From positions 9,362,001 to 9,426,000 of the forward strand of contig CAVNZM010000007.1 of NCBI GenBank assembly GCA_963693365.1: 64,000 nt of DNA, written 5' to 3'. The DNA is from Amoebidium appalachense. Lineage: Eukaryota; Ichthyosporea. The notes below the pieces were generated by a model. The model had not been told where the DNA came from, did no database searches, and saw nothing but the letters and a program-made list of their open reading frames with translations. Positions 45,349 through 59,080 of the stretch are shown here, one piece after another. A program made the position numbers and the translations under genes. Each line of letters opens with the position of its first letter. Position 1 is the first letter of the stretch.

Positions 45349-45948
45349 TTCATGCAAATGCCTGCTGTCCACATGCTCATTGCATTCGGTCCTACGGTTG
45401 GTCCTGCACTACAATATATAATAGTGCAGCCGTTGTGGAGCAACCGGCACCGACAAAAAAAGATTGGGTAGATAGGATACCTGCTGCTTCTATCGGCGTA
45501 ATGTCCCCATCTCTCCGCATGTGAGGAAAGCCAACCGCAGGTAAGAGAAGAAAAGGATGGGATTTAACACTTGTAGTGAAAACTGGGAATGGCATCATTT
45601 TGGTGTGGTGATGTGGTCACGTGCGATGGCAGCAATTGTGTGTGTGGGGGGGGGGGGGGGAGGGGGGAGGGGGGGCAGGGGGGAGGCCAAAGGCACCAGG
45701 TGTGATCTCAGAAAAACATTTATTGAAGGCTCAACTTCACATGGGGTCAAAATTCACAATTCGGTTTAAGAGAATGTCCCTCCGAAAACTTCTACTGTCC
45801 TTATCTACATGGAGAAATATGTACGTAAGTTGTAAGTTAAGTTATATACGTTCACCGTACTTAAGAAGCCGCAAACGTTGAAAAAAATCTCTGCTTACCC
45901 GACGCATTACCGGGAGATCTAGAATGCTAAAATCAAGCAGCATCATAC

Positions 45949-46031
45949 TTATCCACAAGTTGAAAGTCATACTTTATCCACAAGTTGAAATATCCACAAG
46001 TTGAAAGTCATACTTTATCCACAAGTTGAAA
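45949..46031. repeat. Four tandem copies of TATCCACAAGTTGAAA
   Basis: Copies start near 45950, 45974, 45991 and 46015, three of them followed by gtcatact or agatg. Short higher-order tandem repeat. Confidence 0.9.
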
Positions 46032-46197
46032 GATGTCAACTGCTATACTGGCCCGGGCCTTGACAAAGCCCTGAGCACAAGTGTGGGAAAGGGAGATGTG
46101 TTGGCCTCAAACACATCTATCAGATGTTTAAGGTATGTAGTAGCCTAAAGACGCATTTTGTGCACGGGCAGCGGTGGGGTGGGGTCTCACTGTTCAA

Positions 46198-46890
46198 CTA
46201 TGACCGCTGGACCAGGCTGTTGTACTCCATCAGCAGGCTGACGTACATGTCGTAGACCTTCTCGGCAGCCATGCGGTCGTCCCGTGCCCGCTGCTGGGCT
46301 TCTGCCGCCCGCAATTCTGCCTCTGTCTTCTGCACCTGCAGCTGCTGCAGCTGTGCCACCAGCTCGGCAAGTTCCCTCTGCAGCCCCTCGGTCTGCCCCA
46401 GCGTGGCCTCCAGCTGCTCTTGTGCCTCGGCCGCCCGTGCCTGCTCAATCTCAAGCCGGGCATATGTGCGTGCTAGCTGCGACTCGGCCGCTCGCCTCTC
46501 CTGTGTTTGGATGCTCAGCTGGCGGGTGACCTCGACCAGGTCGGGATGGGGCACCTTGACGTTGCGAGGCTTAGTCTTCTTGCTGCTGGCAAGGCTGTCC
46601 CTCCTCTCCCCCGGCACGTAGCTGACGGCTGTGACTGTGGCAATGCTCTTCTTGGACTCAGCCGGCGACAGAGCCCCCACCAGAGAAGAGTCGGTGCCGC
46701 TGCTGGTTGAGCCCTTGCTGTCTTGTGTAATCTCCCGGCGGAAGGACAGCGTGCGGAGCAGGTCCCGTGCCTTGGAGACGGTTGACGCACGCGAGCTCAC
46801 GCTGACACGGCTGTTTACACGGCCCAGAGCATGGGAGGTGCCGGCACCAAAGATGATGGCATCGTCGTGGTGGGAAGCAGCGGGAGCCAT
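46198..46890 (-). CDS. Coiled-coil protein, unrecognised
   Basis: Intronless frame on the minus strand from ATG 46890 to TGA at 46198-46200, 230 residues. The frame continues upstream another 195 codons but that part is AT-rich, low in coding character and contains a nearly repeated attgtccct segment, so I treat it as 5' leader. Residues 1-105 are Ser/Thr/Arg-rich (VNSRVSVSSRASTVSKARDL). Residues about 110-220 form a long heptad coiled coil rich in Ala, Gln, Glu and Leu (LEIEQARAAEAQEQLEATLG, then LQRELAELVAQLQQLQVQK), ending VYDMYVSLLMEYNSLVQRS. Such proteins usually act as cytoskeletal, Golgi or centrosomal scaffolds, but no family is identified. The region is GC-rich relative to its flanks. 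Confidence 0.7.
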   Translation of the reverse strand: MAPAASHHDDAIIFGAGTSHALGRVNSRVSVSSRASTVSKARDLLRTLSFRREITQDSKGSTSSGTDSSLVGALSPAESKKSIATVTAVSYVPGERRDSLASSKKTKPRNVKVPHPDLVEVTRQLSIQTQERRAAESQLARTYARLEIEQARAAEAQEQLEATLGQTEGLQRELAELVAQLQQLQVQKTEAELRAAEAQQRARDDRMAAEKVYDMYVSLLMEYNSLVQRS

Positions 46891-48896
46891 GTTTGGTGGT
46901 GTGACCGAGAGGGCGAGGTGAGCGTTGTGGCGGAGTGTGGCGGGGTCTGGCGTTTGTAACCTTCCCCCACCGTGCGTGTGTTGGCGGCTTTCGAATTCGT
47001 GTGAGCCAGCTGTGATATTAGATGGTTTAGGGCAGAAAATTGTCCCTGAAAGTCCGAAAATTGTCCCTAACTTTTTGAGGTTAGGTCCATCAATTATCAA
47101 AAAATTGGCCCTAGCAGAGCCAAATATAAGAAAATACACCCAAAAAACGGTTGTTGGCTCTGTTGGAGCCATCCAGGCTGGTGGAAAGTTACCAAAATGG
47201 CACCAGCCAAAAACACATTTCACACCCTGGCCCCCAGTTGTGTGGTCACGCGGTGAGTGTAGGAAAACATCCGTAAGACTCATGTGAGTCATGACTGCCC
47301 TGCCGCGTGGTTCTGCGGATGGAGCGAGACAAAAAGAAAACAATGTGAAAAATACATAAGTATTAGTGTGCAAGCTTTTGCTGAAATGGCCAAATTTATT
47401 ATTCTTTGGACTTTTTTTTTCTCTCTCTCTTACATTGCAGAACTGAGTGCAGGTAAAGTATTTGAAGACCTTCAAGGCCAGTAGCGTTCACCAATCAGAT
47501 CTTCCTACTTGCCACTATTGGCAGCCTGAATCGACTCAAGAATAGGGTAAAAGATCTGCGGATTTCACTAATGTCGACAACACGGGCTCCGGCGACTACA
47601 TATCTCTTTGGGGTTCTCACCGAGTTTTGTTAGCAAACCATGGACAAAATAAAATATGTATTAATGAGATGCGCTGTAATATTCAAGAGATTACCTATTG
47701 CTTAGAAATTAAAGTGTAGAATCTCATGTGAGAGCTTGACGGTTGATCACCCTTGCAGTCACTTCCGCGTTTTTACTCACCTCCACTGGTTTCTGGTTCT
47801 TGTGCCATAGGCCAATCAAATACATGTTCCAATCATATTGGCCCTGAGCCTCAATATGACGTCATCGGTACATGCCAGTGCGTTGACCATTGAACGGCAG
47901 CTATGTAGGCTATGCCATGAAAACTCAAGATGCCAACAGACATACTGCAAACATTTTTTAAAAAATATAAGGATATATTCCTTGTGTATAGTAGTTTCTA
48001 CATATGCAACTGCATGTGAGTACACTGGATTCTCACAGCCGGCAGTGCCAGAACAATTCTGGGCCTTGATGCGCTCCGGACCAATCCAGTCGCTGTATGC
48101 GCAAACATTTTAACCTCGTGGTCGTGATCGTCGATCATCATGATCACATGCTGTTCGAATCTCGTGACAGCCAAGGGCCTTCGGGCCGGTGGACGTCATC
48201 AAAGAGTGTCAAATGCAACAGGTCCGAATCTATCATTCTTCTCCTCCACCCCTTTTCCCCCATCCCTCCCCTCCCCCTCCCCCCTCCCCCCCCCCCCCCC
48301 TCCCCCCCTTCCCCCCTCCCCCCCTCCTCTCCATGATGCTCCACCGTGCACCTCGAGTAATCTCCTCCGGCCCCCCTCGGACCCCTCCTCTACACATGCA
48401 TTACACACACTGTACACCGCACCTTGTGGGCAGATCTATGTATTGATTCGGCCACCACTCAGGCGAATCACTCGAGCCCGTTTGCGGATATGCGGCCTTC
48501 GAATTCCTCGCATTCCGGAGCTACTATTTTAATTCATCAAGTTTGAATGTTCGAAGGTCAACGGTGGCCCACTACGACGGTCACCTGTACACGTCTCCTC
48601 TTGGCCTTCAAGGATAATGCTGAGGACCATTTCTCTCCCCACCTATTCTTCCTAAATAGTGATCAATCAGATTCCTCTCCGAGGGAGGTAAATGTCCTCT
48701 TGGTGCATGTACAGTTGGCATCCCAAACGCAGACATGTACACGTGCACGTGCACATGCATGCTTAATGGAAATATATGACTCAGGGAACGAATACTGCAC
48801 CGAACTCACTCGGATATGAAACCCAAGAATCATTATTAGCATTCATTGGCAAACGGTTGTCCCCCCGGCCCCTCCCCCCTTCCCCCCCCTCCCCCC

Positions 48897-48933
<37 letters not shown>

Positions 48934-49089
48934 CCCCAGCTCCCCCCATTGCGCACGCAGCGATGTATGGAACACCCTCCCCAGGCCCTCTCCCCCCTCC
49001 CTCCCCCTCAATTCAATGCATTGTATTGAACCCCCCCCTCCCCTCGCCCCACCCCCCACCCCCCACCCCCCACCCCCTTCCCCTTCAAG
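46891..49089. other. Intergenic region with CCAAT and CRE motifs
   Basis: Includes the presumed promoter of the coiled-coil gene, CCAATCA at 47491, 47812 and 47830, TGACGTCA at 47857, and C-rich tracts at 48243-48330 and 48866-48932. A frame at 48547-48663 ending in a plausible donor (GAG|GTAAAT) might be a further 5' exon of the 49090 gene; phase and family evidence are lacking. Confidence 0.45.
47857..47864. promoter_or_regulatory. CRE-like site next to CCAAT motifs
   Basis: TGACGTCA palindrome, 27 bp from CCAATCATATTGG, which has CCAAT on both strands. Nearest gene start is the coiled-coil gene about 970 bp away. Confidence 0.4.
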
Positions 49090-50354
<1,265 letters not shown>

Positions 50355-50737
50355 AAAAGTTCTATTGCGAAACACCAAATAAAGATAAAGTTAGAAGGGG
50401 AGGGGGGGGGGGGGGGGGGGTATAAGTTGTTTGTCCAACGGCATGGTATACGTATCCCCCCCACGGCCACCTCCATCCCTCCCTTTCAGCCCATATCCCC
50501 ACCACTTCCCTCTCCCCCCGGCCCAGTGTGAGAACTACTTGTACAGTAGTTTGCTTTGAAATGATTTGACGTCTATCCCCCCCTCCCCCTCCCTCCCCCC
50601 CCTCCCCCCTCCCCCCCCCCCCTCACCTCTTCCTTCGAGGCTCGAATCCTTCGGCATACCCTCCATCCCCCTCCCCACCTCAAAAGCCCTTGCTATCCAC
50701 CGATCAAAGGTTTCCTTTTTTTTTTTTTTTTTTTTTT

Positions 50738-50778
<41 letters not shown>

Positions 50779-51031
50779 TGAGTACCTATTGTTTTGGTTA
50801 TGCCCCGGCGTGCCGATAGTTTATTGGTGTTGGGGATGGAGGCTAGGATGCAGGAATGATTGGGGAGCGCACGGAGCTGGGCGTCACTAAATGGGTGGGT
50901 GGGTGGGTGGGTGTTTTGTTTGCTTGTTTGTTTGTTTGCTTGTTTGGGTGGGTAGGTGGGTGTATGTATTGTTTGTTTGTTTGTTTGCTTGCTTGCTTGT
51001 TTGGGTGTGTGTGTTTGCGTGTGGTGGTGGT

Positions 51032-51062
<31 letters not shown>

Positions 51063-52189
51063 GAGGGGGGTGGGGGGGGGGGGGGGGGGGGGGGGGGCTC
51101 AAAGATAACTGACTATTAACATGGATCGTTTTCGGAATAAGCCCAGGGATAAACTCGTTCGGAATAAATAATGATTCCAGCATATTTTTCCAACCAGAAA
51201 CCAGAAACTGCCGAGACTTTCCGTATGGCGTGTTGTGTTTCCAGTTGCCCCCACTCCATCACCCAGTGTTGTCTGGACCCCTCCCCCCCCCCCCCTCCCC
51301 CCCTTCCGCCTCCCTCCCTGCCCCCCCTCCCCCCCTTCCCCCCCCGACCCTCCTCCCCTCTTCCCCTGTCCCCGCCCTCCCCCCCCCCCCCCTCCCCTAC
51401 AAAAAAAAAAAAAAAAGAAAACACCCCCAGCCCCACCATTCCCCCCCCCCCCCCCTCCCCCCCCCCTCTCCCCCCCCCCCCCCCTTCCCCCCCCCTTCGC
51501 CTCGCGGCCCAAACAACCATCACCACCACCACCAATACCATCACCACATACTCATCCACAAGCATACAGCGTGCCATTGGGGTAGCATATAACTACCACA
51601 TGTATCATATGATATTTCCTTTGAGGAGACTGGACCCATATAGATATATCCGGAGTTTAACGATAATAATACCCTTGGATATGCGTAGTGCTTTTTTAGG
51701 GAGTGATTCAGGTTAATGAGGGGTGTTACAGACTATTAGTATTGGTGTGTCTTCACATGTTTCTCCTCTTAGCCTATAATCACTGAATAAAAATGTAACC
51801 TTACTGGTAAGTTTTGGCACTGCAAGGCGACCTTACATAGTCTAGTAATTTCCGACATGTGTAGGCACCAATCGTCCTTAGGCTACAGTTTGATCATGAC
51901 ATCAGACCCCTCCCCCTGGGTCATTTGGAGATCCCTGGTAGAATCCCCCAAAAAGGTAAGGCTTTTACAAGCATGTTGTTAACCAATGTGTTCATTTTTT
52001 GCCACCCCTTTTTACTGTGGCACAAATATCGTCTGAAAAGGCTCGGGTGTGTGGCCTATCACTCTAGATCTATACACTGTGTGCTTGGGTGGTGGCCGGT
52101 TGGGGATGGGAGGTGATGGGGGAGGTGGAGGTGGAGGGGGGAACGGGAGACGAAGAGCGTGTGTTATGTTCTTCGTTTTTTTTTTTTGT

Positions 52190-52231
<42 letters not shown>

Positions 52232-52372
52232 GGGAGGGGGAGAGAAGGAGGGGGGGGGGGAGGGGGGGGGAGGATGCAAGGCCAGTCGGCAGGTAGCTAC
52301 TACAAGACCGACGACAAAGGATGGGTGAGAGGCTAGGGAGGAACCCAATTGGAGGGAGAAGGAGGGAGTTTT

Positions 52373-52403
<31 letters not shown>

Positions 52404-53382
52404 GGGGGAAGGGAGGGGGGGAGGGGGGTTGCAGTATTGATGCGCTCATAAATATGAGGCCTTGAGAGAGCTGGGGGGGATCTGGTTTGGATGCCCTCCA
52501 ATCAAGTGGCCTACATGGTTTTGGTTCCATCCAATCAAATCTGCCCCACATCATGTGACCTCAAATACACTCCAACCGCCCATGTGTAACACTGGCTCTC
52601 GATAAGACGTGCGGTGGACTCACTGGAAGTTTAGGCATTGTTGTGCCCCCGGGGGGCCGGGTTAATGGACGGAGAGCGGGGGGAGGGGGGGGGGGGAGGG
52701 GAGGAAGGGGCGGTTTGGGGGGGTTTGAGGGAGTTCGGGTTTGGGCCAGATTTGGGGATATGGGGAGTGGAAGAGGGAGGGGGAGCGGGAGGCGGGATGG
52801 ATGGGGGGGGGGAGGGGGGGGGAGGGGGGGAGGGGGGGGGGGGAGGGGGGGGGAAGATCCGCACTTTTTTTTGTTATCCCTTTTTGTCGGCTTATTCAAT
52901 GGTGGTTACCATACAGCTATTATCTAAGAATTGTGGCTTCCTATGCCATATGCGAATCAACACACACAAATGGGATGAGAATAACGACCCAGAGCTATCC
53001 CGGCCAGGCTTTCCCCCTCCCAAGCCCCCCTTCCCCCCACTTCCCTTGCCCCCTCCGGCTGACACCCCCCTCCCCGGACCCCCCCCCCCCCCTCCCGCCA
53101 ACCTCCAACTTACCCACCCCACCCACCCACACCCACTCACCAGGATAGCAACCCCCCGCACCGACCACCTCCATAAAACCAAACGATGCAGACAGCCTTC
53201 ACTATGTCTTCGAGTCCTTCAGCCACCTTCCTACCCACCTACCACCAAGTTAACCCTGCTCCCCCCGTTTCCCCCCTCCCCTTCTCCCCCCCCCCCCCCT
53301 CCCCCCTTCCCCCCCCCTCACCCCCCCCCCCCCCCCCCCCCCCCGGCCCCCCGTGCCCTTCGCCCACACACACACGTGCATG

Positions 53383-53413
<31 letters not shown>

Positions 53414-53512
53414 TTGGTTGCTTCCCCCCCTCCCCCACCCACCCCCCACCCTCCCGCTAAAGGATGATCCCCCCTCCTTCCCCCCCCCCCCCCCCCCCCC
53501 CCCCTCCACCCC

Positions 53513-53543
<31 letters not shown>

Positions 53544-53807
53544 AAAAAAAAAAAAAAAAAACTGTCAGGTGCGTCTGCCTGATGATCAAGGTGTCTTCTG
53601 ATAGCTATTGGATGCTTCTGGAAGCAGGAATGCCGGGAAGAGGGGGAAGGGGGCGGGGGAGGGGGGGGAGGGGGGGAATAGGCTAAGAGCAAATATTGAG
53701 CGGCGGCGGTCACGGGGAACTGAAAAGGAAGGGGAGGGGGGCTCCTACGGGGGGAATGGTTGTAGTATTGATTTGGGGAGCCCGGGGGATTGTGGGGTCC
53801 CGGAGCA

Positions 53808-53838
<31 letters not shown>

Positions 53839-54694
53839 GGGGAGGAGGGTTGAGGGGTGGCCCGGGAGGTGTATGTATTGAGGTGTGTGTGGTGTGCCGA
53901 TGATGTGTGTCTGCGTGTGTGTGTGTAGGGGGGGGGGGGGGGGAGAGGGGAGGAAGGGGTTGAGGGGGGGGAGGGGGGAGGGGGGGCTGGGGGAAAGGGG
54001 GAGGGTCCCCGAGCTTAAACTAATCGCGAGTACAATCACTCCCACTTCCCCTCCACACTTCCACACATTGACAAGGGGAACAGTAACATTTAGTTGTGTT
54101 TACGGCGCAGCCACACGTGTGTACGGCATGGATATGGGTAGCGATTTCGAACACATATGCATATGCACCACGTGTGACAAGACAAGCGTCAGACACACAG
54201 GAAGTGGAACTTTAGAGCGATTCTGTACGTGCAGGCAGGCCATACGCTCACGTGCGCACGTTAACGTGCATGATGACTGTTTCTGCCATACGTGGATATC
54301 CTAACACACACTAAGTTAATAAGCTTCATAGAAACACGTCAACCCTAAAAAACTCGTTCAGGTGCTTCTGGCCAGAGAAGACAAATGAACGCTTGCATGT
54401 GTGGTTATCAGTAGGGAAAAAACTGGGGCAAATAGAAAAGGTGTGCTTTACTTTTGCTAAACAGCAAATTCGTGAGCTGTACAACAAGTCAGGAGTCGCC
54501 AAGAAGTTAAAAATATATATAGCAGTCTATCATCATTCGAAATTCAACAATAGCCCGTAATTGAAAGCGGGGCTGTTCTACACACCTCAAATACAAAACT
54601 ATACAGTTATACCACAGGCACAGGATTTACCAGATACCAATATCTATTACACTATACTACAATGGAAACATTCATTCCGAATCACAAAATCTAA
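50355..54694. other. Gene-poor stretch of homopolymer-rich DNA
   Basis: Dominated by poly-C and poly-G runs (for example 50740-50778, 51030-51097, 52191-52230, 52383-52408, 53470-53532, 53808-53836) and several compound tracts. Complex patches at 51600-52080 and 52430-52640 contain ATTGG/CCAAT motifs but no frame with family resemblance. An open frame at 54005-54304 (plus) is Cys-rich and uncalled. About 54310-54690 is AT-rich, likely the mannosidase 3' flank. Confidence 0.5.
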
Positions 54695-57600
54695 TCAGGA
54701 AACCGACTGAGATATCACCACCCCGTACACACCACTAATTGAAGGGGGGTCCAATCTGCCCCGCGCATTCGTAAATGTCGGGTCGAACCAGCCGACCCGA
54801 CTCGTTTCTGCCACCAAAAATGACCGGCTAACTTTCATGGCCATTGGTTCCACATTTACATCAGACCCCAGAGCCTGCAATCTAACTAGTAGATTAGCCT
54901 TATATGGTGCAACGATCCGATTAGTTACGATTTCGGATGGCACCATAATAGATTGCAAATGCACATCATCAGGAAGGGGCTCGGCAAGAAGACTCAATGA
55001 CTTCTTCTTCATGTATGTACTAATTGCCGAACGCCCAATCCAATCACGTCCATAAAACACCAAAGGCGCACGATTGGCTACTATTTGCTCTCTGCGATGC
55101 GCCGGTTCGTCACCGCCGCTTGGCTGAAATTTCAATGCCATGTGCGAAATTTCCGACCCCACTTCGCACCCCTCCCCCAGCCGCTTAGTGTCGTCACCTG
55201 TTGGCCGCCTAGTCACCAACACATCCAAAATTCCCTTTCCGGGGGAAAGAACCCCAAAAGATGACTGGGAATACACCGAAATTCCTTTGGGGGGGTGCAT
55301 TTTGGATGTCGAAATTTTGATTCCGGCCGTAGACGTCATGGGAAAGACATATGCGGGCAGTAGGTCGGGCCACAGACCCCATGACCTGTGGTGGTGGGAG
55401 GTGGTCACGTGATCGATGCTAGCCAATCCGATGGCCCCAGGGTCCCCGACCAATCGCGTGCCGCCACCATGTCCAAACAGCCAATCAGACACGCCGGGAC
55501 GGCCGACAATACCCGGGGCTGTAACACGTAGTGCGACCTCGCCGTCCGGCGCCGAAAACACTCCCGTAAATTCGGCCTTCAACACAGACCCCCCCTTCGC
55601 CGTCTTGCTCCCGTGAAAATGTTGCGGTTGTTATGCCCCCGTATTGCTGTGCGTGCAGTGTGTTGGTGTCGTGCACCATATGCCACTGGGTCACCAGGCT
55701 GCCCCCAACAACCATCACCGCATTCACGTCCGAAACAAGCGGCTGGGCGTGTAGCCATGTGAGGTGGAACACACCAATCAGACCCCCGAATCCAACACCA
55801 AATATGGTAAATGCGCACCAAAAAAGGACGTTGCAGACCGAATTGGACCCCGTCCACTGGGTCAACAGAATCCGGGCCACAACCGACGATACTCCCACAG
55901 TAAACCCGGAAAACCAGGCGAAATTGTTGTTTTGCGACCGTATTATCACAGAAAAAAGGTATTCGCCGAGGGAGAAATGAACCACGAACACAAACGCAAG
56001 TACCGCGACACGCCGTGGAAACGAGCGATTGGAATACCACAAAAATGCAAGTTTCCGGACCATCATATTGGTTGGTGTTTGTGAAAGGTCCCAGTCCCGG
56101 CCATTCGGACTACCCATTGGGTATGAATTCTGGGGGATAGTGTGTCTGCGTTGGTGTAGCCTAAAAACCTTGCATACTGGTATGCACCGCAAAAGTAGCC
56201 ATCCCGCAAAAGCAAAACCCGCGCCGTATACAAAACCGACCGCAGGAATACACCCATATTCGGTGCGAAATGCATAGCAGTTCCCCTTAACCGTCTGGGT
56301 GGGGTACGCCACCAGATTCACCTTAAAACCGGAGTTCAAACGGGGTCCTTTCCGAATTTCGCTCTCGTGTTCGGGGGGGTCCGAGCCGATTTCGTTAAAT
56401 GCAGTACTGATGGATATAGGCGAGGGAGACCACAATCGGTGGCTGGCTAGTGTGCGGAGTTTATCCGGGTTAGTGCCGGGTTTAACCTCCCAGTCGTGCA
56501 ACATCCACAACCCCCACCCCTCCCATGACTGGGGTAGGGACCCTGCCCACGGGCATTCCTTGCCGGTGACGACACACTGTATGAGGGGTAGCTCGACGGA
56601 AAATCTATCTGCCAACGAATAAATGTTATTGTTGTCGCCGCCAACGTGGTGTACACACTGGAATATATCCGAAGTAACCCCGGCTGCCGGGATAGTAGCA
56701 CGGAAAACCAACTGCCAACCTGTTCCATTCGCCGTTGTAACAGGGAGTAGCTGCGAGGTGACGGGGTCTCCGGATGCCGTGACGACATAGAAAAACAGGC
56801 CGCGTGATTGGTCAAAGGGAAGGGGTACCTGCACCAGTACGGTGCGCTGCCAGCCGGCCGTATTCATCACCACCACCGGCACACACTGGTCCTCATTGGG
56901 GGGGGGGTTGTCGCCACTACCTCCGGGTGGGGGGGTCGGGGTTGTGGTGAATTTCTCCCGTGCCAGGTCCCTGCGGCCGCCATCTAAATATAGAACACGC
57001 TGGAGAAGGCGCTCGGTGACGGCCAGTGCTGCCGCCTTGGCCCAGTTCAGACGGCGCACGAAATCCTCCATCACTGATGATCGCACTGTGCCTGTTATGG
57101 ATGCATGATGGGCCATGAGCAGAACATTGCGGCGTGCGGCGGCAAGAACATCGATTGCCCGATAGGCTGCCATACGGCACGGCCCCTGCACAAACTGCAG
57201 GCTAGTATTCTGGTCGTAGCTAAAGGCCCCATAGCCCTTTGCAGCAAACGCAGACGTAGGCCCCTCACCGCACTGTTTGCCCTCCTTGACCGGCTGAAAC
57301 CCGTGCACATGAACAGCCGGCTCGTTCCAATGTTCTGGGTTGGTGCGGTACAGTGCCAGGGCAAACTCCCCGGCCAATACTGCCTGCTCTGCCTGCCGTG
57401 TTAACTGCTTGAGTTGTGGCCGTGACGTGTACAGACCCGTCCAATGTTCGTTGTAGCTGGGTGCATACGGTAGAAAGTGGCCGCTGTATGTGGGCAGTGT
57501 GAGCCCGTATGTGGTTGTGTACTCACGTAGCGCCGTGAAGTAATCATCAACGGTGGCCCACCCCAACTCAATGTCTCCATACTTGGATTTCTCGCTGCGT

Positions 57601-58466
57601 ATGTGCGATATCAGCAACTCCCACTGTTTAAACTGCTCCTGTGCGAAAACGAACCGGAAGTCACCCCCCACAGGCAGTAACAGTATAGGGGTGGGCTGGA
57701 CTGCCCGTTGCTTCCGTATATAGCGCACAAGCTGCTGTGCTTTTAAAGGCACAATACTGGCCGGCAACTTATCCGTGCGCTCAAAGTCATACCCCTGAGG
57801 GCTGCTATAGTTGTTGCTTAGTAGGGTTGCAAGGAGGGAGGGGTGCGGGCGTGTGGAGGGTATGGGGGTCTCCCACATGAACTGCAACATGCTCCGTGAG
57901 CGGAAAGTGTCCCGTGTGGCATAGTGCACCCTATTGAGCACAACACCCTCCAGCCCTAAATCCTTGAAAAGGGCTGCAGTAAATGCGCTGTGACCAAGCG
58001 AATCCACCTGCCACCCATACCGTGGCCGCTGTTTCAGGGTGGTTTGCAGCCAAACATAGCCCTCGGCTAACTGCGAAAGAATGCTGTCGGAGGATGCGAC
58101 TGTCTCGTCATGTTGCACCCACCCTCCACCGACAAATTCAAAGCGGCCCTCAGAAAGAAATACAGCAAGAAGGTTTTTTCTCACGTTGCTGGCGTGTGAT
58201 GTGTACCAAACAGAAAAGGATCCTACGTCAGACCATACGAACTTACGTGTTGTATTGTCCTTAAGCGCCGTAATTACTGAGTCTAAGATGTTGTTAACAT
58301 CATGCTGGTATGATTCAAAGGTCCGTAAATAGCTCGCCTCAGTGTGTGAGTGTGGGACTAGAAAAACCTTAACGGTTTCGGCGTGTGCTAAGTGCGTGAT
58401 GGTTGGGAAAAAATTGAGCAGGCACCAGGTCCATAGGCACGCGCGTGAGGCTGTACGGAGCCCCAT
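54695..58466 (-). CDS. GH38 alpha-mannosidase-like protein with a frame break
   Basis: Single long exon on the minus strand from ATG 58466; only a TTG is in frame upstream. Residues 1-30 are a signal peptide (CLWTWCLLNFFPTITHLAHA). The GH38 catalytic part follows: VFLVPHSHTEASYLRTFESY (residues 34-53), FEFVGGGWVQHDE, YGWQVDSLGHSAF with the nucleophile Asp at 155, and MAHHASITGTVRSS. The usual HSHxD and HHD motifs read HSHTE and HHA. A Pro-rich linker and beta-domain (VPVVVMNTAGWQRTVLVQVP) come next. The frame stays open to 55485, but the GH38 C-terminal signature (ILDVLVTRRPTGDDTKRLGE, LPDDVHLQSI) is in another frame that ends at 54695. The switch must fall near a run of seven C at 55589-55595. 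Expected role: trimming alpha-mannose from glycans in a secretory or lysosomal compartment, if active. Confidence 0.78.
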
Positions 58467-59045
58467 TTCCCGTAGTTCTGAGTTACTGAAGCTGAAGAAA
58501 GATTGGCACAATAATCACTGATTCCATCATATACGTGCCGTGTGTGCGAGTCTGCCAGAAGTGGTGGGAAAACAGGCATGCATGCTTTGTGTGATTATCC
58601 ACGCCTATAACAAAAGAAATGCTAGTGTGCGTGCAAAACCCCTTACAGCTAGCCAGCTACAATTATACCCTAAACATCCATTGTCGGAAACCCTAAAAAA
58701 TGAGGGGAGAGTTGGGGAGAGAGCGGGAAAAAAACTGAATACAAACAGCCTTTGACTGACTGAAAAGCTTTCGCACTCCAATCATTACTGGGATCGCCTG
58801 CAGGCCACCAGCAAATCATTGGGCTGATGACGTCATCATTAAGCACCAAATATGGAAACCAATCAGAAAGCAGTTTCGCACTTTGGAATAGCCTTTTATG
58901 GTGAACAATATCTTAAGGGGAAAGAACTGACTGATGATACGAACGAGGTCCCTCACACCCTGCCTGAGTGCATGCGACCCAATACCATGGCAGCGCTGCC
59001 ACGGCCAACTACATATGCAGTGCTTGCCAGCCTTGCACAATAAGT

Positions 59046-59080
<35 letters not shown>

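Larger units (their letters stand above)
43925..46197. other. Tail-to-tail intergenic region
   Basis: Contains two poly-G runs (43966-44009 and 44064-44098) bracketed by a repeated segment (atgtatg(t/c)tgagagataac then gtgggtgtatgat), a third run at 44363-44390, and AT-rich sequence. An open frame at 45067-45471 starts at GTG and has no family match, so I do not call it. Two small tandem repeats are listed separately. Confidence 0.55.

Noticed and set aside
45067-45471. 134-codon plus frame
   Set aside because: Begins at GTG, spans a tandem repeat, has no family match and no conserved context.
45949-46031. Bacterial DnaA-box cluster or replication origin
   Set aside because: The surrounding genes are spliced nuclear genes; the match to TTATCCACA arises from one tandem repeat unit.
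46891-47475. N-terminal extension of the coiled-coil protein to 425 residues
   Set aside because: The extra part is AT-rich, contains near-repeated attgtccct sequence and lacks heptads or domain signals; ATG 46890 marks the change to coding character.
48140-48190. tRNA gene around GTTCGAATC
   Set aside because: The flanking bases cannot form a T stem, and no acceptor or D arm is present.
54005-54304. Cys-rich plus-strand frame
   Set aside because: No start context, no splice partner, no recognisable domain; likely chance.
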